Origin: Russula earlei
Taxonomy: Eukaryota > Basidiomycota > Agaricomycetes > Russulales > Russulaceae
Direction: 5' to 3'
DNA: 64,000 bases
Assembly: GCA_025769875.1 (NCBI GenBank)
Contig: JAGFNK010000168.1
Coordinates: 38,562 to 102,561 of the forward strand
The notes under the pieces are model-generated. The model was not told the origin of the DNA. It was given only the letters and a program-made list of their open reading frames with translations, and searched no databases. Made by a program: the position numbers and the translations under genes. Within the stretch, counting starts at the first letter, position 1. Every line of letters begins with the position of its first letter. Shown here piece by piece: positions 25,010-37,147 of this stretch.

Positions 25010-27030
25010 TTTGGATTAATTAATAATTATCTGCCATCTGTGACCGCTCGGCGTGACATCCCTTTGTTACTCTCGGTTTGCGTGGAACGACGAATGAAAC
25101 CACCGCTCAAAAGTTAGCCTGTTTCGCAGACACCTGCATTCACAAAGGGACATCGACGGGGACACACCCCAAGTTAAGTAAGCCCTCTCATCCATGTTAG
25201 CAAGCAGTAACTATAACGATACTAAAGAGACGCTGGAAGATTGCCTGCCTGACAACAAGCCAACGTGTTACCGCTGTGTCAGACGTTAGCTCCCGTGTGC
25301 ACTCGAAGCGGAAAGAAAGAAGGGCTACCCTATTTCGCCTGGGATGATGGAAACGCTAGCCAACCCGACTGGCGTGGTAGGATACACCTGGCTCTCCAAG
25401 GTGAGAGCCAGTCGATAAGTGCTTTGGCGATTGGGAAGTCGGTTGCACCGGTGGTTGGGGATACCACCCACGCGAGTTGGGGTAGCCGACGCTTCGACGC
25501 CGCTCGTGCAGTGAAGGCCATGGCCACTTGTGACGAGAGGCTTGTAGAGCATCGTTGTGAAGGCTGGATAGAAATCACCGTAATCCTCAAGGTCGATGGT
25601 GCGCGTTGGACGAGGGCAAAGAACTGCCCTCGTATAAACCTACTGCCATGGCTTCAGGATCAATAGTGGCAATGCCACTTACTCCTGCTGCCAAGCGTGC
25701 GTGGAATTCTGTATGGACAATAGCTCTTTCCGCTCGACTCTTCCAATTGTCGACTGCCTCGCCTGCTTGCAGGCGAGGTGGAAAGCAAGTGAGTGCGGCC
25801 AAAGGCGTGCGCGGCAAGACCATTGTATGGTCCATCCCGAAGCGTGATGTATCCCTGTACTACCCAAAACGTGAAACTTCAGGCAAAGACTAGGGTACGT
25901 CCTCCAAGAGAAGTCACCCTTTAGCCTTAAGTGGTGACTTTCCAGAATAGTACAGTCGGTCCGGAGACTCATCCTTGAGATGTGACTGGAGCATCCTACG
26001 ATCTCGCGGGTGGAAGCCATGCCGAAAGCAGAGGTCCAGCTTGCGCTCGGTGAGGGCACCGGAGTCGAGGAGAGGTTGGCCCTTGGCTTGGACATTGCCA
26101 TTACATTCTCCTTGTTCCCCATACGAGATTGCATCGGAGTCTTCAATGGGCCAAGCCTTCCTTTGCACGTTCGATCTGAGCATCACCTTCGCCTCTCCGA
26201 GGACGATGGGGCGATGACGACGGCGGAGCGCTGGTGTGGGCAAGGGGCTGAGTCCTCGATAGTGGGAAATTTGTTGGCGGCGAGCCAACTGTTGACTGCG
26301 TACTTTAGTCCGCATCCGCTGATGTCCCTTGGCATGGGCTGCTGGTTGGGATCTCGCACTGGAAGAGGTGGTGCTCGGGTTGCATGCAGAAAGGGCAGTC
26401 ATTAGGCCTCGGCACTTGGCGGAAGGGGGTCGGACAGCGGTGCCATGGTGCACTGGGGAGACGGCGGGCAGTACAAAGACCGTGCAGGTGGAGCGAAGGA
26501 CGCAGATCTGGTGGCGAAGGTGGGGCTTTTACGGGAGAGATGGGCGGGATGGGAACGGGGGGCTGTACGATGCAGATGTGATGCTGAACATGGTGATGGA
26601 AACGATGAAGGAGTGAGAAGGGTTGGTGATAGCATGGGTCCGGCTTACAGTGCAGTGTAAGGAATGCTAGAAGGCGCTGTAGGCAGCTCTACAGTGCCAT
26701 GCATGGAATCAAAGCCGGCTGGTGGCCCGAACTATGACGTTTTGTTTCGCGCGACCGGCTTACCTCAGTTGATTTTTAAATGGCTCAGCGCTGAGCGCTC
26801 AGCCCACGCACTAGTATCAGTATTTGATGTGCCCACACCACTATCACACAAATGCCGAGAATCGTTCTATAAACCTCGGAACTCCCTCTTCTTCTCCCGC
26901 TCATTCCTGTCAAACGCTGAGCCTCTGTTTCTTCGCATGCGGGGTCTCCGCGTTTTCTCCGACAATCGTCTGGACGAGGCCTCGTCGCGTGGCTTTCATC
27001 AGCAGCTACATTGTCCACGTCCAAAAGTGG
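25010..27030. other. Degraded region with gene relics
   Basis: No intact gene is supportable. On the minus strand near 25557 an ATG context (ttcacaacgatgctctacaagcctc) resembles the start of the hydrophobins, with a TTTATACGAGGGC box upstream; the frame decays at once. Near 26348-26389 the minus strand reads C-x2-C-x4-H-x4-C (CPFCMQPEHHLFQC), a CCHC zinc knuckle as found in gag-like proteins, but it is closed by a stop soon after and I see no polymerase. Confidence 0.4.
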
Positions 27031-29211
27031 CTAAGCGAACCACATGCGCCATTCAAGCAACGACGGCCGCTCGTTTGGGTCATGGGCCATCAGCTTCCTT
27101 GCGATCGCCTTGAGGTGTTTGTCTTCTTTTTTGAGCGTAACAAGAGTTGATGAATAACACGCCCACAAGACCATCGATCGGCCTTGATCGGACTGTGCAT
27201 CGACTTCCCAATCTCGGGTGCCATCCAATGCTTTGTCCCGCATTGGTCGTTGACCTCCTCGCCCTCGCCCGTTACTTGCATAGCGACATCGAAGTCGATG
27301 ATTTTCACGCAAAAGTCTTGGTCGACGAGAAGGTTGTCAGGCTTGATGTCCCTGTGAGCGATACAATGCTTGTGAAGATACGCCAGGCCCTCGATGAGGC
27401 CCTGGCAGACTTGAGCGACTTCGCCACATATATAGTCGCTTGGGATCGACGACGACATAATCCGCAACAGAGGCCAATTTGGGTAGAATGAGCCACGTTG
27501 CCGACTGCGTATGAAATGAATCGAGCAACAAGACAACGTGATCTGACTTCGGCTGTATGCTATTGAGGAGGTTGAAGATCGCGAGCTCGTTCGTTTGCTC
27601 GTGAGCTTTCTTCGCGATTAACTTCGTGCGTGGATCTGAGGGCTGATACACGGTGAGAATATGAGGAGGCATCTGAGGACAGACTGTCAGCGCAGCACAT
27701 GTCAAGTCGAAACGGTCATCACACCTCAAACAGTGGCTCTAACTCAATACCATCAGCCCGCACAATTACCTCCGGTATCACATTATAGCCGTGAGCCCCG
27801 AGCTCTGCGCATTCTGTTGCGCTTGCGCCCCCAGCACGGCCCCCAGCACCAGCACTTGCATTGCTATGATCACCGGTCCGTGCACATTTCTTCCTTCTCC
27901 CTTCATGGGTCCTGTCCTGGTGATATGACTTCAGGTACATTTTTGAGACCATGCCGTTTAGCGCATCAGTGTGTGTTCTCGCATCATCTATGGCTTCCTT
28001 GTCGTGGAGAACGTTGTACAACACATGCATAAACTCGGCGCGGCCTATCGGGGTGTTCAAGGAAATCGTCTTTTCTTTGTAATAAACCTATGATGGCTCA
28101 GCCTGCGGACGGGCTTATTCATAAAGATCATCTTACGGAGTCGTCCTTCTGCTTCTGAAACATGAAGTATTGAAATTCAGTGCCATTGAATCAAATATAG
28201 CTCGCGATGAGGACGAAGGATTCCTTCTCTTTGAACGCATGCAAGAATTTGTTCGCGAGCCGGACGACAGCCGCCCCCTCCAAAAGCAGCCCAACACGAT
28301 CAATATGTTGGGGATCGTACCCTGATGTTGAATTGACCTCTACGAGAAGCCGAGGAAGTTGTGACTTTGTAATCAGACAGTCACTACGAGGGCGAAATTT
28401 CCGGAGTCGGTCATTCCCATTTCGGATTAAAGGGTTTTCTATGACAAGATGGAAAGGCCACGGGTTGTCACTTCTGTGAAAGGGACTATAGATCGCAATA
28501 GAACGAGGATCTCAACCGAGCACGTACAAAGTAACACTGGTTTGTCAACATCTAGAGCGCAAAGGACGAGTCGGGGGGAGGAACATCATGTTCGCGTGAT
28601 CTTCCTTGAAGGGACGCTGAGACCAAAAGTGTTCCAATCTAGCACGCAAGTAGCGCGATGTGCACCACCTCCATCATCCCGGCCTCGCGCGCCGTTTCTC
28701 TCTCATGAGATTGGCCCTCGGAGGTCGATTCCTCCGGTGGCCCATCCTCGGTGGCCATTTCCGGGAGCCGAAAATATTCATTCCAAGATTCATGATCGAA
28801 TAGACTCGAGTACGTCTACATTGGCGCGTCAGAATTGACAAATTGACAAGATGACAGACAAGGAACAGCGTACATCGCGTACATCAGGGGCTACACCCGC
28901 ACGAGGAGTAGGTGGTTGTTTCGCGAGATGTCCCCCAGCTTGTCACGGTAGCTAAGGCGTACGACAGCATCATTGTGTGTTGAAAATTCGATGGGGGGAA
29001 CTAATTGCTCCAGTTGGTCATCGTTCGCCATGACCACCTCTTGGTTGAGGCAGTTCCACACTTCGAGGTGGTCAGCGTCGACTTTGGCAAGGGCATTTGG
29101 CATCTTGGCCTTGATCAAGGTCCGTAAGTCGTCAACGGTGGTGCTGTCCGACACATGCACATAGGTGGGTGCTCCATTGGGTTTTTGCTTGTTGGTTGAG
29201 GAAGACAAAAT
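27031..29211 (-). CDS. Crinkler-header / nuclease-like / protein kinase fusion, 5' end cut by hAT insertion
   Basis: The first exon (28891-29211) reads as a Crinkler (CRN) header, a ubiquitin-like domain: VSDSTTVDDLRTLIKAKMP, HLEVWNCLNQE, then NNHLLLVRV. A middle exon near 28208-28440 holds LPRLLVEVNSTSG and FLHAFKEKESFVLIASYI, like the PD-(D/E)xK-type segment found in such effectors. The C-terminal kinase has LAYLHKHCIAHRDIKPDNL, then IDFD in place of DFG, CGTKHWMAPEI and a closing LMAHDPNERPSLLEW. Crinkler-type proteins are known as secreted or host-directed effectors in oomycetes and some fungi; the role here is unknown. No in-frame ATG lies between the header and the transposon at 29212, so the native start was lost or displaced. 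A one-base loss at the A6/T6 run at 27127-27132 also breaks the kinase frame. Exons between 28450 and 28890 are tentative. Confidence 0.75.
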
Positions 29212-31053
29212 TAAGGCTCCAACTGTATTATCTATTTACTGTATATATACGGTAAATACTGTATATGTATATGTATATGTATACCCTCCAAGCTGAAAGT
29301 CAGGTATACAGTAAATATACAGTATATAGTTGTTTAGACAGTTATAGACAGTTACTTCACTCATGCAGTTAAGTAAGAGCATCAATGGGTCTGCTTCTCA
29401 CAGTGACTCACAGGTGTTGACATGTTGATGAGGATCATATTGCAATGGAGTATGAGAATGTGGATTTGGAGGCAGTGGATGCAGATGGAGATGAAGTCCT
29501 CAATATCGCAAAGGAGAAGGCAATCGAAGATATTCAGCATAGCAGCCCACTAAAACGGGTATTCAATTTGACTCCTGATTTATTGGTCTGCACTTATTCA
29601 GCCCTTTGTCTAGCTGTGCTTTGTAACAACAAAGATTGTATCATCACCTCAGCGCCGTGCCAAATTCTGCAAGCTCATGCACAAGAAATATGCTGGCAGT
29701 CTAGAGAAGAAAGCATGTGCTTGCCTTATGGTGGTTTGGGATGTTCAAACACAATGGAATTATACACATGTGATGATTCATCATGTGCTGTTACTGAAGG
29801 AGGTAAGCACACCATGGGCCATACATATTTTTGTCTCAAGTTAAGTTTCAGTGTAGGCTGTCAATGCATGGGTCTTCCACTCCCTGAGTCTTCATGGATG
29901 TATTCTTTCGCCAGCTGACTGGACATTGTTGGAACAGCTAGCTGATGTTCTTGAGGATGCCCTTTTCTTTTGAACTTTAAGACACAACTGATTGTAAATA
30001 ATAGGTTTTTACCCAGGTTACACTGCAAATGTTATGGGCATCAATTCCAACAATCCTGTTTGTCCTTCCAGCATATGAGAGGATGGATTGTCATCTGGTC
30101 AAGGTATCCAAAGGAGCAACATATGGTCCAGCTCTATGATGCACCACACTGGCAGGACAGGGCAAGCTCTTAAAGTACAGGGCACTGGCCAAGAACAACC
30201 AGTTCTACACTATTGCAACAGGTTTGCAGTCTAGTGTCTGAATTTGATATCTTACTCAAAAATTCTTGATGGCAGTTCTCCATCCATTCTTTCAAACAGA
30301 GTGGTTCAAGCACACTGTTTCACAGGACCTCCAAAGACCACAAAAGGCTGCTGCAGAAAGGCTAGCTGTTGAGAAGGCTGAGACGTTATTCATATACATT
30401 GCTCAGGAGTACTACAATAACTTGGTGTCAGACGATTGTGAACGGCCAGAGACATCTCCATCAAAGCATGGAAATTCAAGCACAGGTAACTGGCTTGCAG
30501 ATGTATGTGATGTTGAAATCACAGCCACATTACCCACTGAGCGATCAGAAGACAACATAATGGAGGAGATCCAACAATATTTCAAATTTGAAGGGGGCCA
30601 GGGTGACATCGACAACCCTCTGCAATGGTACAAGGTATGGTTATTGTGATATTCAGTTGTTGGTCTACTAAGCTCATTTGATTTCAGAAAAATGCAGTCC
30701 TTCTCTACACCTGCTTGCATGGCAAGAGATTTCTTTGCTATTTCAGCAACGTGTCTCAGTTGAATGAGTGTTCTCAAAGTCACACCAAATTTGCACAGAT
30801 CTATGGTCATCGCTGAAGGCAGAGACCATCTCAGAAGCTCTGTTATTGAAGGTATGGATCCAGGAGGGACTCTTGGATGTGAACAAGCCAAAACCACCAT
30901 GAAAAAAGCATGGCTCTGCTCAGTAGATTTTGTAATACAATAACTGTATAAACAACCGTATAACTGTATATATAGTGCATATAGATAGTAGGCAACTGTA
31001 TATGTATATTTACGCCACTGGCCATATACATATACTATATGGTTGGAGCCTTA
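29212..31053 (+). mobile_element. hAT-family DNA transposon, degenerate, with perfect 8-bp target duplication
   Basis: The element has 12-bp terminal inverted repeats (TAAGGCTCCAAC / GTTGGAGCCTTA) and is flanked by GACAAAAT at 29204-29211 and 31054-31061, an 8-bp duplication diagnostic of hAT elements. Subterminal regions (29230-29340 and 30940-31040) are AT-rich and full of tactgtatat-type palindromes. Inside, plus-strand fragments between 29445 and 30850 include a relic of the hAT dimerisation domain (GDIDNPLQWYK, then a shifted copy of the conserved serine/valine segment). Frameshifts and stops make the transposase non-functional. Confidence 0.85.
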
Positions 31054-31061
31054 GACAAAAT

Positions 31062-31774
31062 AAAGATTGTTTGTGGTCGTCATGATGGTGGCACAGAATG
31101 GTTTCTCTACATACATTTTCCGAGTTGGCCTCAAAGCCCACTCAGGGGCCATTCGTGATGAATTCCTAGTCACCAACATGGGAGATCACAACAAGGAATA
31201 GACTGGCCATGACATTATCACTTTGGCTTTCGCTCAGATGCACATCGCTGACGGATGTCCGAAATTTGAGGCTAGTAATCTACATACAAGACTACATCAA
31301 TGATTCTATAGTACAGTGCTGAGCTCGCATACATTGATCTGTCAGGACATTGCGTTTACTACATCGCCTGCAAAGAACAAGGCATCAGCGACCCCTATTT
31401 CGCGTACAACAGAAGGATCGGGGTCAGAAAGAAAGGCAATTTATCGATTGTCTCCACGATGTGTGACAGAACAGGTCTGACAAGTATTCATCACGTCGGA
31501 TGAGGGAAAACCAATGCTTACCATGACAGCAACAAAGCTGAGAAGTGAGTGAACGAGCAGCCTGTTAGAAAGGTTTGCGACTGATCAGCACCAGTAATCA
31601 ACGAAATGGGCAAGGTATATAATGAGATTCAGAAAGCCATGCATGTTATGGGGATCACCATGCCCATGTGGGTCAGAACAGGTCTGAGAAAGATATCATC
31701 CTGCAGAGGAAATGTATTGGAGGAAGGATTGTCAATCTGACACCTACCGAAGGGCTGCGACGGCGTTGCCGGGG
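31062..31774. other. Intergenic, no gene seen
   Basis: This is the original upstream side of the Crinkler-type gene before transposon insertion. Short fragments only. A minus-strand ATG near 31093 lies close to the insertion site but is not in frame with the header exon as sequenced. Confidence 0.4.
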
Positions 31775-32553
31775 TCACGATGACATAGGCGGACGTCCTG
31801 TCGGGGCAGGTTTATATGCGATCCGGGAAGGGTTGTCTTCTCCGTACACCCAATCTCGTTCCTCATCGGCATCCAGATCGTCCATATCACAATCCTCGAC
31901 GTATACGCCGATGCCGGACCCGTCCTCAGGGTCGAGTATCATCTCGCGACCTCCGGGTGACGCGCGCACAACCAGCTGCAGTTTGCGCAGCGCGGCGATG
32001 AGATCTTCCGCGAGTGGCGCGGCATTGGGTGGATCCTCCCGGATCTGCTCCCAGCCGATTGGGGGCGACCCTGGTGGCGAAATAAGGAAGTTCTTCTCGA
32101 TCGCGGGCGGGCGAAGGTGTGAACCACCGGGCGGAGTCAAGGGGGTGGGATCTGCGCGGAATACTCGGAGGACGAAGGCGGGGCTGGGTGCGTAATGGGA
32201 GTCAGAAATGCATTGGCGCGTGGTGCATGGAGGGGGGGGGGGGGGGTCCAGACGCCGACGTACGTCTCGGGAGTGGCATCGATCTCCAATCCATCGTAGT
32301 ATGTCTTGGCGTCATCAGCACAGTCCTCGGAATCATAGACGACAACGACACGCGAGAAAGTCCGTAGAGGTGCCCACGCACGAATTGATCCGTGAGATGC
32401 GAAGTGGTCGCGTAGGGCATCCATAACGCGTGAATGAAAGAAGGGTGTTGGTAACTGGGTGAGCACAAGCGTGTTGGTACGTTTAGGTTCTGTTGCGGGT
32501 GGTGTGGCAAGTAACGTGGGTGATGAGTCCATGTGATGGGTCAGCCCAGGCAT
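31775..32553 (-). CDS. RCN1: Calcipressin (regulator of calcineurin)
   Basis: Binds and modulates the calcium-activated phosphatase calcineurin. Two exons are joined over intron 32185-32263. The N-terminal RRM-like part has NTLVLTQLPTPFFHSRVMDALRDHF and a VVVVYDSEDCADDAK strand. The hallmark follows: LRPPAIEKNFLISPPGSPP, the conserved ISPP-type calcineurin-interaction block, then GWEQIREDPPNAAPLAEDL. The C-terminus is acidic. The start could be 32553 or 32532 (two in-frame ATGs). The intron contains a 15-base G run (32232-32246), which is unusual in length. Confidence 0.92.
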
Positions 32554-32852
32554 TTACAGCTGCAAGGGGCGTCGTGTGTCGTGGGTAGAATAAAATGACG
32601 GATTGAGTCGACACGTCGACGTTTTTCTTATTTTCTTCTGAATGCTTCACGTGATCACCCATTGGCAGTTCAGTTGCTGCTCAGCCCTGCTGCGCAGAGA
32701 GCCATGCGTATCCATTGGCAGTGCAATACAGCCCTGCAGCGGTCTGACGATCAAAGGCAGTACCCACAATTGGCTATGGCTATGACAAGGAATGCTCTAA
32801 CATAATGAGAGCCTATGATACTTGGATCAACACGGAAACTGGACTCTCAAAA

Positions 32853-33938
32853 TTATTCGCGGAGGCGTTCACGAATCTCATCCTGTTTCCGGTACAATGC
32901 ATCAACCTTCTCCTCGGTCGTAGCGTTATATTCCACCGTCGTTTGGTTGAATCTGCCAAAATTAGACGGAGACCCAGTGTGTCAATGGGGAAAGCGCGTA
33001 CGGATTCTCAGGTGACTTTTGGAATTGCTTGAAGAGCAAATCCTGATCACGGATGAAAATCAGCCCGACATTGGAAAACTGCGTAAGGGGATGGAACGCA
33101 CCTTATACTGCTGCAGGCGTAGTCCTGGTTGCTGTGAACATAACCGTGGTAAGGTATTGTAGAATGAGCAGAATACGGAGATGGACACCTCTGCTCGGAT
33201 ATTAGGGAGCTCCCGGTCAACATAAGCATTGAATGCAGCCTTGACGCGGTGTTAGCAAGTCACTGAAGACTGTGAATAGAAAGAAATATCACCTTGAATC
33301 GTCTCTGATGGCGTGTGCATGTGCGTCCAAACGTCAGCATGTAGACGCATTCACAGCGAGCTTGGAACGAGTGAGGGTGCGCACCTCTGGGTGTTTTTCG
33401 ATGGTAGCGGCCTGATTCCCGACGCTGGCCTTGTCCATCTTTGCCGTCACCACTTCCAGTAAATCAAGCGCGTTGTCGATCCCAGTGGCAGAGAAGCTCT
33501 CAATGTCTTGGGATGGACCACTATCGCTCTTGTTCGAGGTCTCTGCAGACACAGCTGGAGCAACGACTTCACCGTGCCCGGCACGCTGCTTTGCGCGCGC
33601 ACCAGCTGCGGCTTTCTTCGTACCAGCCTTCGGTGACGCTTTCTTTGCTTGGTCCGCTGATGCCTCTTCTTCGGCGAGCAATCGCGCGTTCTCCGCCTTG
33701 CGCCGGGCGACGAGAGCATCCCGGTCTTTCTTCTCATCCTTGGCTTTGGTAGATCTTGCGCCTTCTTTCCATTTATCTGCTTCCGCCCGGTCCTGCATAG
33801 CTCAATTAAAGAAGGAAAAGAAGAAAAGACCGATCTTGATACCTTGGCCTCTTCTGCCTTTTCGCGCTTCAGTTTCTCGTTCTCGACCTTCTGTCTGCGT
33901 GCACTCACTGTCTTCGTGTTTTCACCCTTGGGAGCCAT
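32853..33938 (-). CDS. CCDC124/Oxs1-type coiled-coil protein
   Basis: Homologues bind ribosomes (CCDC124, Lso2-like role) or act in the stress response (Oxs1). Start at 33938 with MAPKGENTKTVSARRQKVEN; lysine/glutamate-rich coiled coil continues over an intron after EEAK into DRAEADKWKEGARSTKAKDE. The core SATGIDNALDLLEVV precedes further exons with AAFNAYVDRELPNIRAE, LRLQQYK, FKQFQKSPENPFNQ and the end KQDEIRERLRE at 32853. Five or six short exons are needed, all with GT-AG ends. The coiled coil and C-terminal block are complete, so the gene looks functional. Confidence 0.87.
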
Positions 33939-34154
33939 GGCCGTGGTTCCGTAGTCGTCGTATACTAGGAGATCAACTGGATGTCAAAGTAAAAGGAAGG
34001 AAGATTTGATGGTCTGATCTAATCTGATTACAAAGACCACGATGCATCCGATAACATAACCAGAGGTCATGAGGTGTCCCAACCAAAATACTCCTCGGTT
34101 CGTCCATCCATCCCTCAACCCAAATACGTGGTCCACCCCGAGTTGATTTCCTAC

Positions 34155-35002
34155 ATGGATAACGTTCGAGTCGACCGCTGGGCAACGGGGAGTGCATGTA
34201 CGTGATCCCCATCTCCAGTACATCGCAGTTCTCACTTGTGCTGCAGATGGACCTGTTATTTCGCAAACAGATCTCTACCTTCTCAAGCCTAATTTGCAGG
34301 TCCATCCCATCCTCACCAAATCTCATAGCTTCATCCTAATCTTCAACCTCCTCACCGGTGCTTACCTAGTTCTACGGGATTGTACATCATGTGCTGATGT
34401 TGGTCGACCCGTACAGGTTACACGGGGGGGTTTAACGAACAACAAACGGACCGCGACCACCCATTCGATGCGGCGAACCAGCCTGCGACGCTTCCAAGGG
34501 TGTCAGTCATTCACGTCATCACCGAACGCTCCCCGTGGTGTACCACGGTACGGAACGAGTCGGGAGTCACACTTGGGGATATATGTGGACAGATGCACAA
34601 GGAGTGAGTGGCGATGCTGGCTCGGAATAGTCCTACGCTGACGCTATGCACCAGCTATGTTGAGAATGTTATTACCGAGGGTGAGCTGGGCGCAACACAG
34701 CCGCGCATCCAAGAACGCATCAAGCAGGTCGCGGCACGGAATGGAGCGAGCCTGAGTGGGCCTCAGTGGAACGGATTCTATTCGTCTCCCGCCCCGACGC
34801 CGCTCAATAGGCTGAAGCGAGTAGGTATGTATGCATTCCCGGGAACTGAGGGTAGAATGGTGGCTGATAGCCGGCACGAGACTGGTTGTGCGAGGCGCAT
34901 TTCTTTGACCAGCTGCAGCGGGATGACCGATACGCCGAACAACGTCTTGGATTTTCTGCGCCGAATATCTTTGTGATGAAGCTTGAGACGTACGCTAACT
35001 AA
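34155..35002 (+). CDS. DUF6699-type protein, small
   Basis: Five exons (34155-34197, 34247-34357, 34417-34603, 34655-34824, 34881-35002) give 210 residues in one continuous frame. Features: YGPVISQTDLYLLKPNLQVHP, then SVIHVITERSPW, and ESGVTLGDICGQMH, which together match the pattern of the basidiomycete DUF6699 domain (a hydrophobic strand ending in PW followed by G-V-T-x-G-D). It ends AEQRLGFSAPNIFVMKLETYAN. Function unknown. It is divergent from the CCDC124 gene with about 215 bases between starts and lies next to a second member of the same domain family. Confidence 0.82.
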
Positions 35003-35579
35003 AGCTAGTCGCTAGTGCTTGCTAGAGAAATGATAGTCACATGATTTTCTAACCTGATCCCGTGATGCTACACGTGTTATGTCGGCGGGCAAGCGAGGCA
35101 GCGAGAGAACTGAGTGAGAGTGAGGCCATCCAATGCTCTCTCTCGGTTCTACGGTTCTATCGAGAGCTACTCACATCAAGAAATCCAAAAATTTCTTTTG
35201 CCTTTTAAAGCTTGATCGTGCGTGTGATCTATGCCCTTTACCCTACTGTCCTCCCCCATTAAGTAGGCAGAGGTCATCGCATTGACCGACACGTTGCCTC
35301 CGCCTCTCTTTTCAACAAGCCGCCCCAGCCGCCCGCACCGCCCCCCTCGATAGACACGCGAGCTACTTCTTTTTTGTAAATCTTATCTTTCCACCCTTAG
35401 AAAGTAACAACTCCAGCTCAACAATTCTGATCCACAACATCAAAAGCGCCCTTGTCCCCCAATCATTCTCGCTGTTGTGCGTACTCTCATTTCCGCTCTC
35501 TTCTATTTTCACCCAACTAAACGTGGGTGAGAGCAGTTGATCCCCGTGGAAAAAACAAAAACTCCAACGTCCGCCCATC
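35003..35579. other. Intergenic, promoter region of the proline-rich DUF6699 gene
   Basis: Pyrimidine-rich stretches (for example, near 35290-35350) precede the ATG at 35580, which is common in fungal promoters. Nothing coding seen. Confidence 0.4.
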
Positions 35580-37147
35580 ATGCCTGACTCTGAGCCCGCC
35601 ACCCCCTTCATCCCTCCCCGACCAGATATTGGGACCCCATCAGGCAGCTCCCCCGCCGTCCTTCCCTCCGTCATCCCCATGTCTCCTAGCCAGGTAAGTA
35701 ACGCCCCCGAAAACTGGGATTTACAAATGTTCACCGCCAATCAACACCGCCTTCCTCCAGTCCTCGAGCTCATCACATCCCGCCCTCAACCCGTTCTATT
35801 CTCCTTATACCGGCACACCATTCATCCCACCTCCAATGGCACCTCCGGATCCTATTATATGCCGACCATCCAATTACCCGACAATGCTCCGCCTCCGCCC
35901 TCAAATCCTCCACCCGGTCATCCATCTGGCCCACAATATCACCCTCCCGGTGTATCTGCGGACTGGATAGGTCCACCCCACCGGGCACCAGTCAACAACA
36001 GGATACCAAACCCCCTACGGTATGTCTCAGGGCTTAGTCCCCTCCCCATGGTCAGCTGCCATGTCTACACCTTTCGGCGCGTTCGGCGCGTTTGCACCGC
36101 CACTCCCACCGACGAACCCCCCAGGCGCCGCACCAGGTTTGTATGCGCCCCCTCCAGGTGCTCCACCACATGGTTTCACAGGTCCATATTCGACTCCCGC
36201 CCCACAGTTCACCATGCAGCCCGGGTATCCCATGACCTTGGCCTATGCGACCCCATGGGGCCCTCCCATGGCGTTTGCGCAACCTGCCCCCCCACCGCCA
36301 CCGCCCGCTGCACCGCCGCGGCAGCCTGAGCGGATGACCCGCGCCGAGCGCTACGACAAGATCGGACATTTCGCTGTAGGACCTCATTGTATGAGAACAA
36401 TTTACTTGCGTGACCAGACCTTGTCACTCACGCTGTGCACCGATGCGTGCAGATGGCCCCGTACTCGAACCCATACTAGTGAAAGCTGTTGGAGCGACAC
36501 TCAAGGTCAACCCCCTCTTGCTTCCTCTCGACGACGAAGAACGACCGCACCTCCGTTGGAATATGCTCTTTTCTACCGCTCACTGTCACCGTTCCACAGA
36601 CCCCACTCACCGCTCGTGGTCTAATGGCCGGCAGGAACCCGCAACATTTCCTCGTGTGACCGAGGTCCGGCTCGTCTCGCGCGTGTTTCCCTGGACCGTC
36701 AATGTCCACGCAACGAATCGGGCTGTCGGGATCACTTGCGGCGACCTGGTCGAACAACTGTCCGACCACCTGCAACGGCGGTTGCGCAAGGAGGACTATG
36801 AGAGCGCCTCGGGCGCGAGGCGACGCGCCATCCGCGACGCGTATCACCATAACCGCTCGCGAAGCGCAGGGGTGCCCGGCGGGCAACTCGGCGATGGACT
36901 CAAAGCGCTCGATTGGCTCGGCACGCAGACAATGTTCGGTGGCGTGCGGCAGAACGAGCAACTCTTGCTGGAACGGTTCAACGTTGCGGTTCCCTGTATG
37001 CTTGAATTGGTCTGTGTGGAGCGGCCGTTGGTTGGGGATGACGAGCCAGAGGATACGCGCCACTCGAGGAGACGTAGTAGGCATATGTCTACGTCGCGTC
37101 CTTCGAGTCGCCTGGATCGCGACAGCTCATCGGGATCGCGAGAGTAG
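35580..37147 (+). CDS. Proline-rich protein with C-terminal DUF6699 domain
   Basis: Three exons (introns 35694-35760 and 36389-36452). The first ~250 residues are rich in proline, glycine and alanine (APPLPPTNPPGAAPGLY, PAPPPPPPAAPP) and look disordered. The C-terminal part has YGPVLEPILVKAV, EVRLVSRVFPWTVNV and VGITCGDLVEQL, the DUF6699 pattern, then KALDWLGTQTMFGGVRQNEQL and a serine/arginine-rich tail. Two compensating one-base shifts are needed, near 35852 (one base missing) and at the C4 run 35976-35979 (one base extra); between them the frame reads smoothly as NAPPPPSNPPPGHPSGP. Function unknown. Confidence 0.8.
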
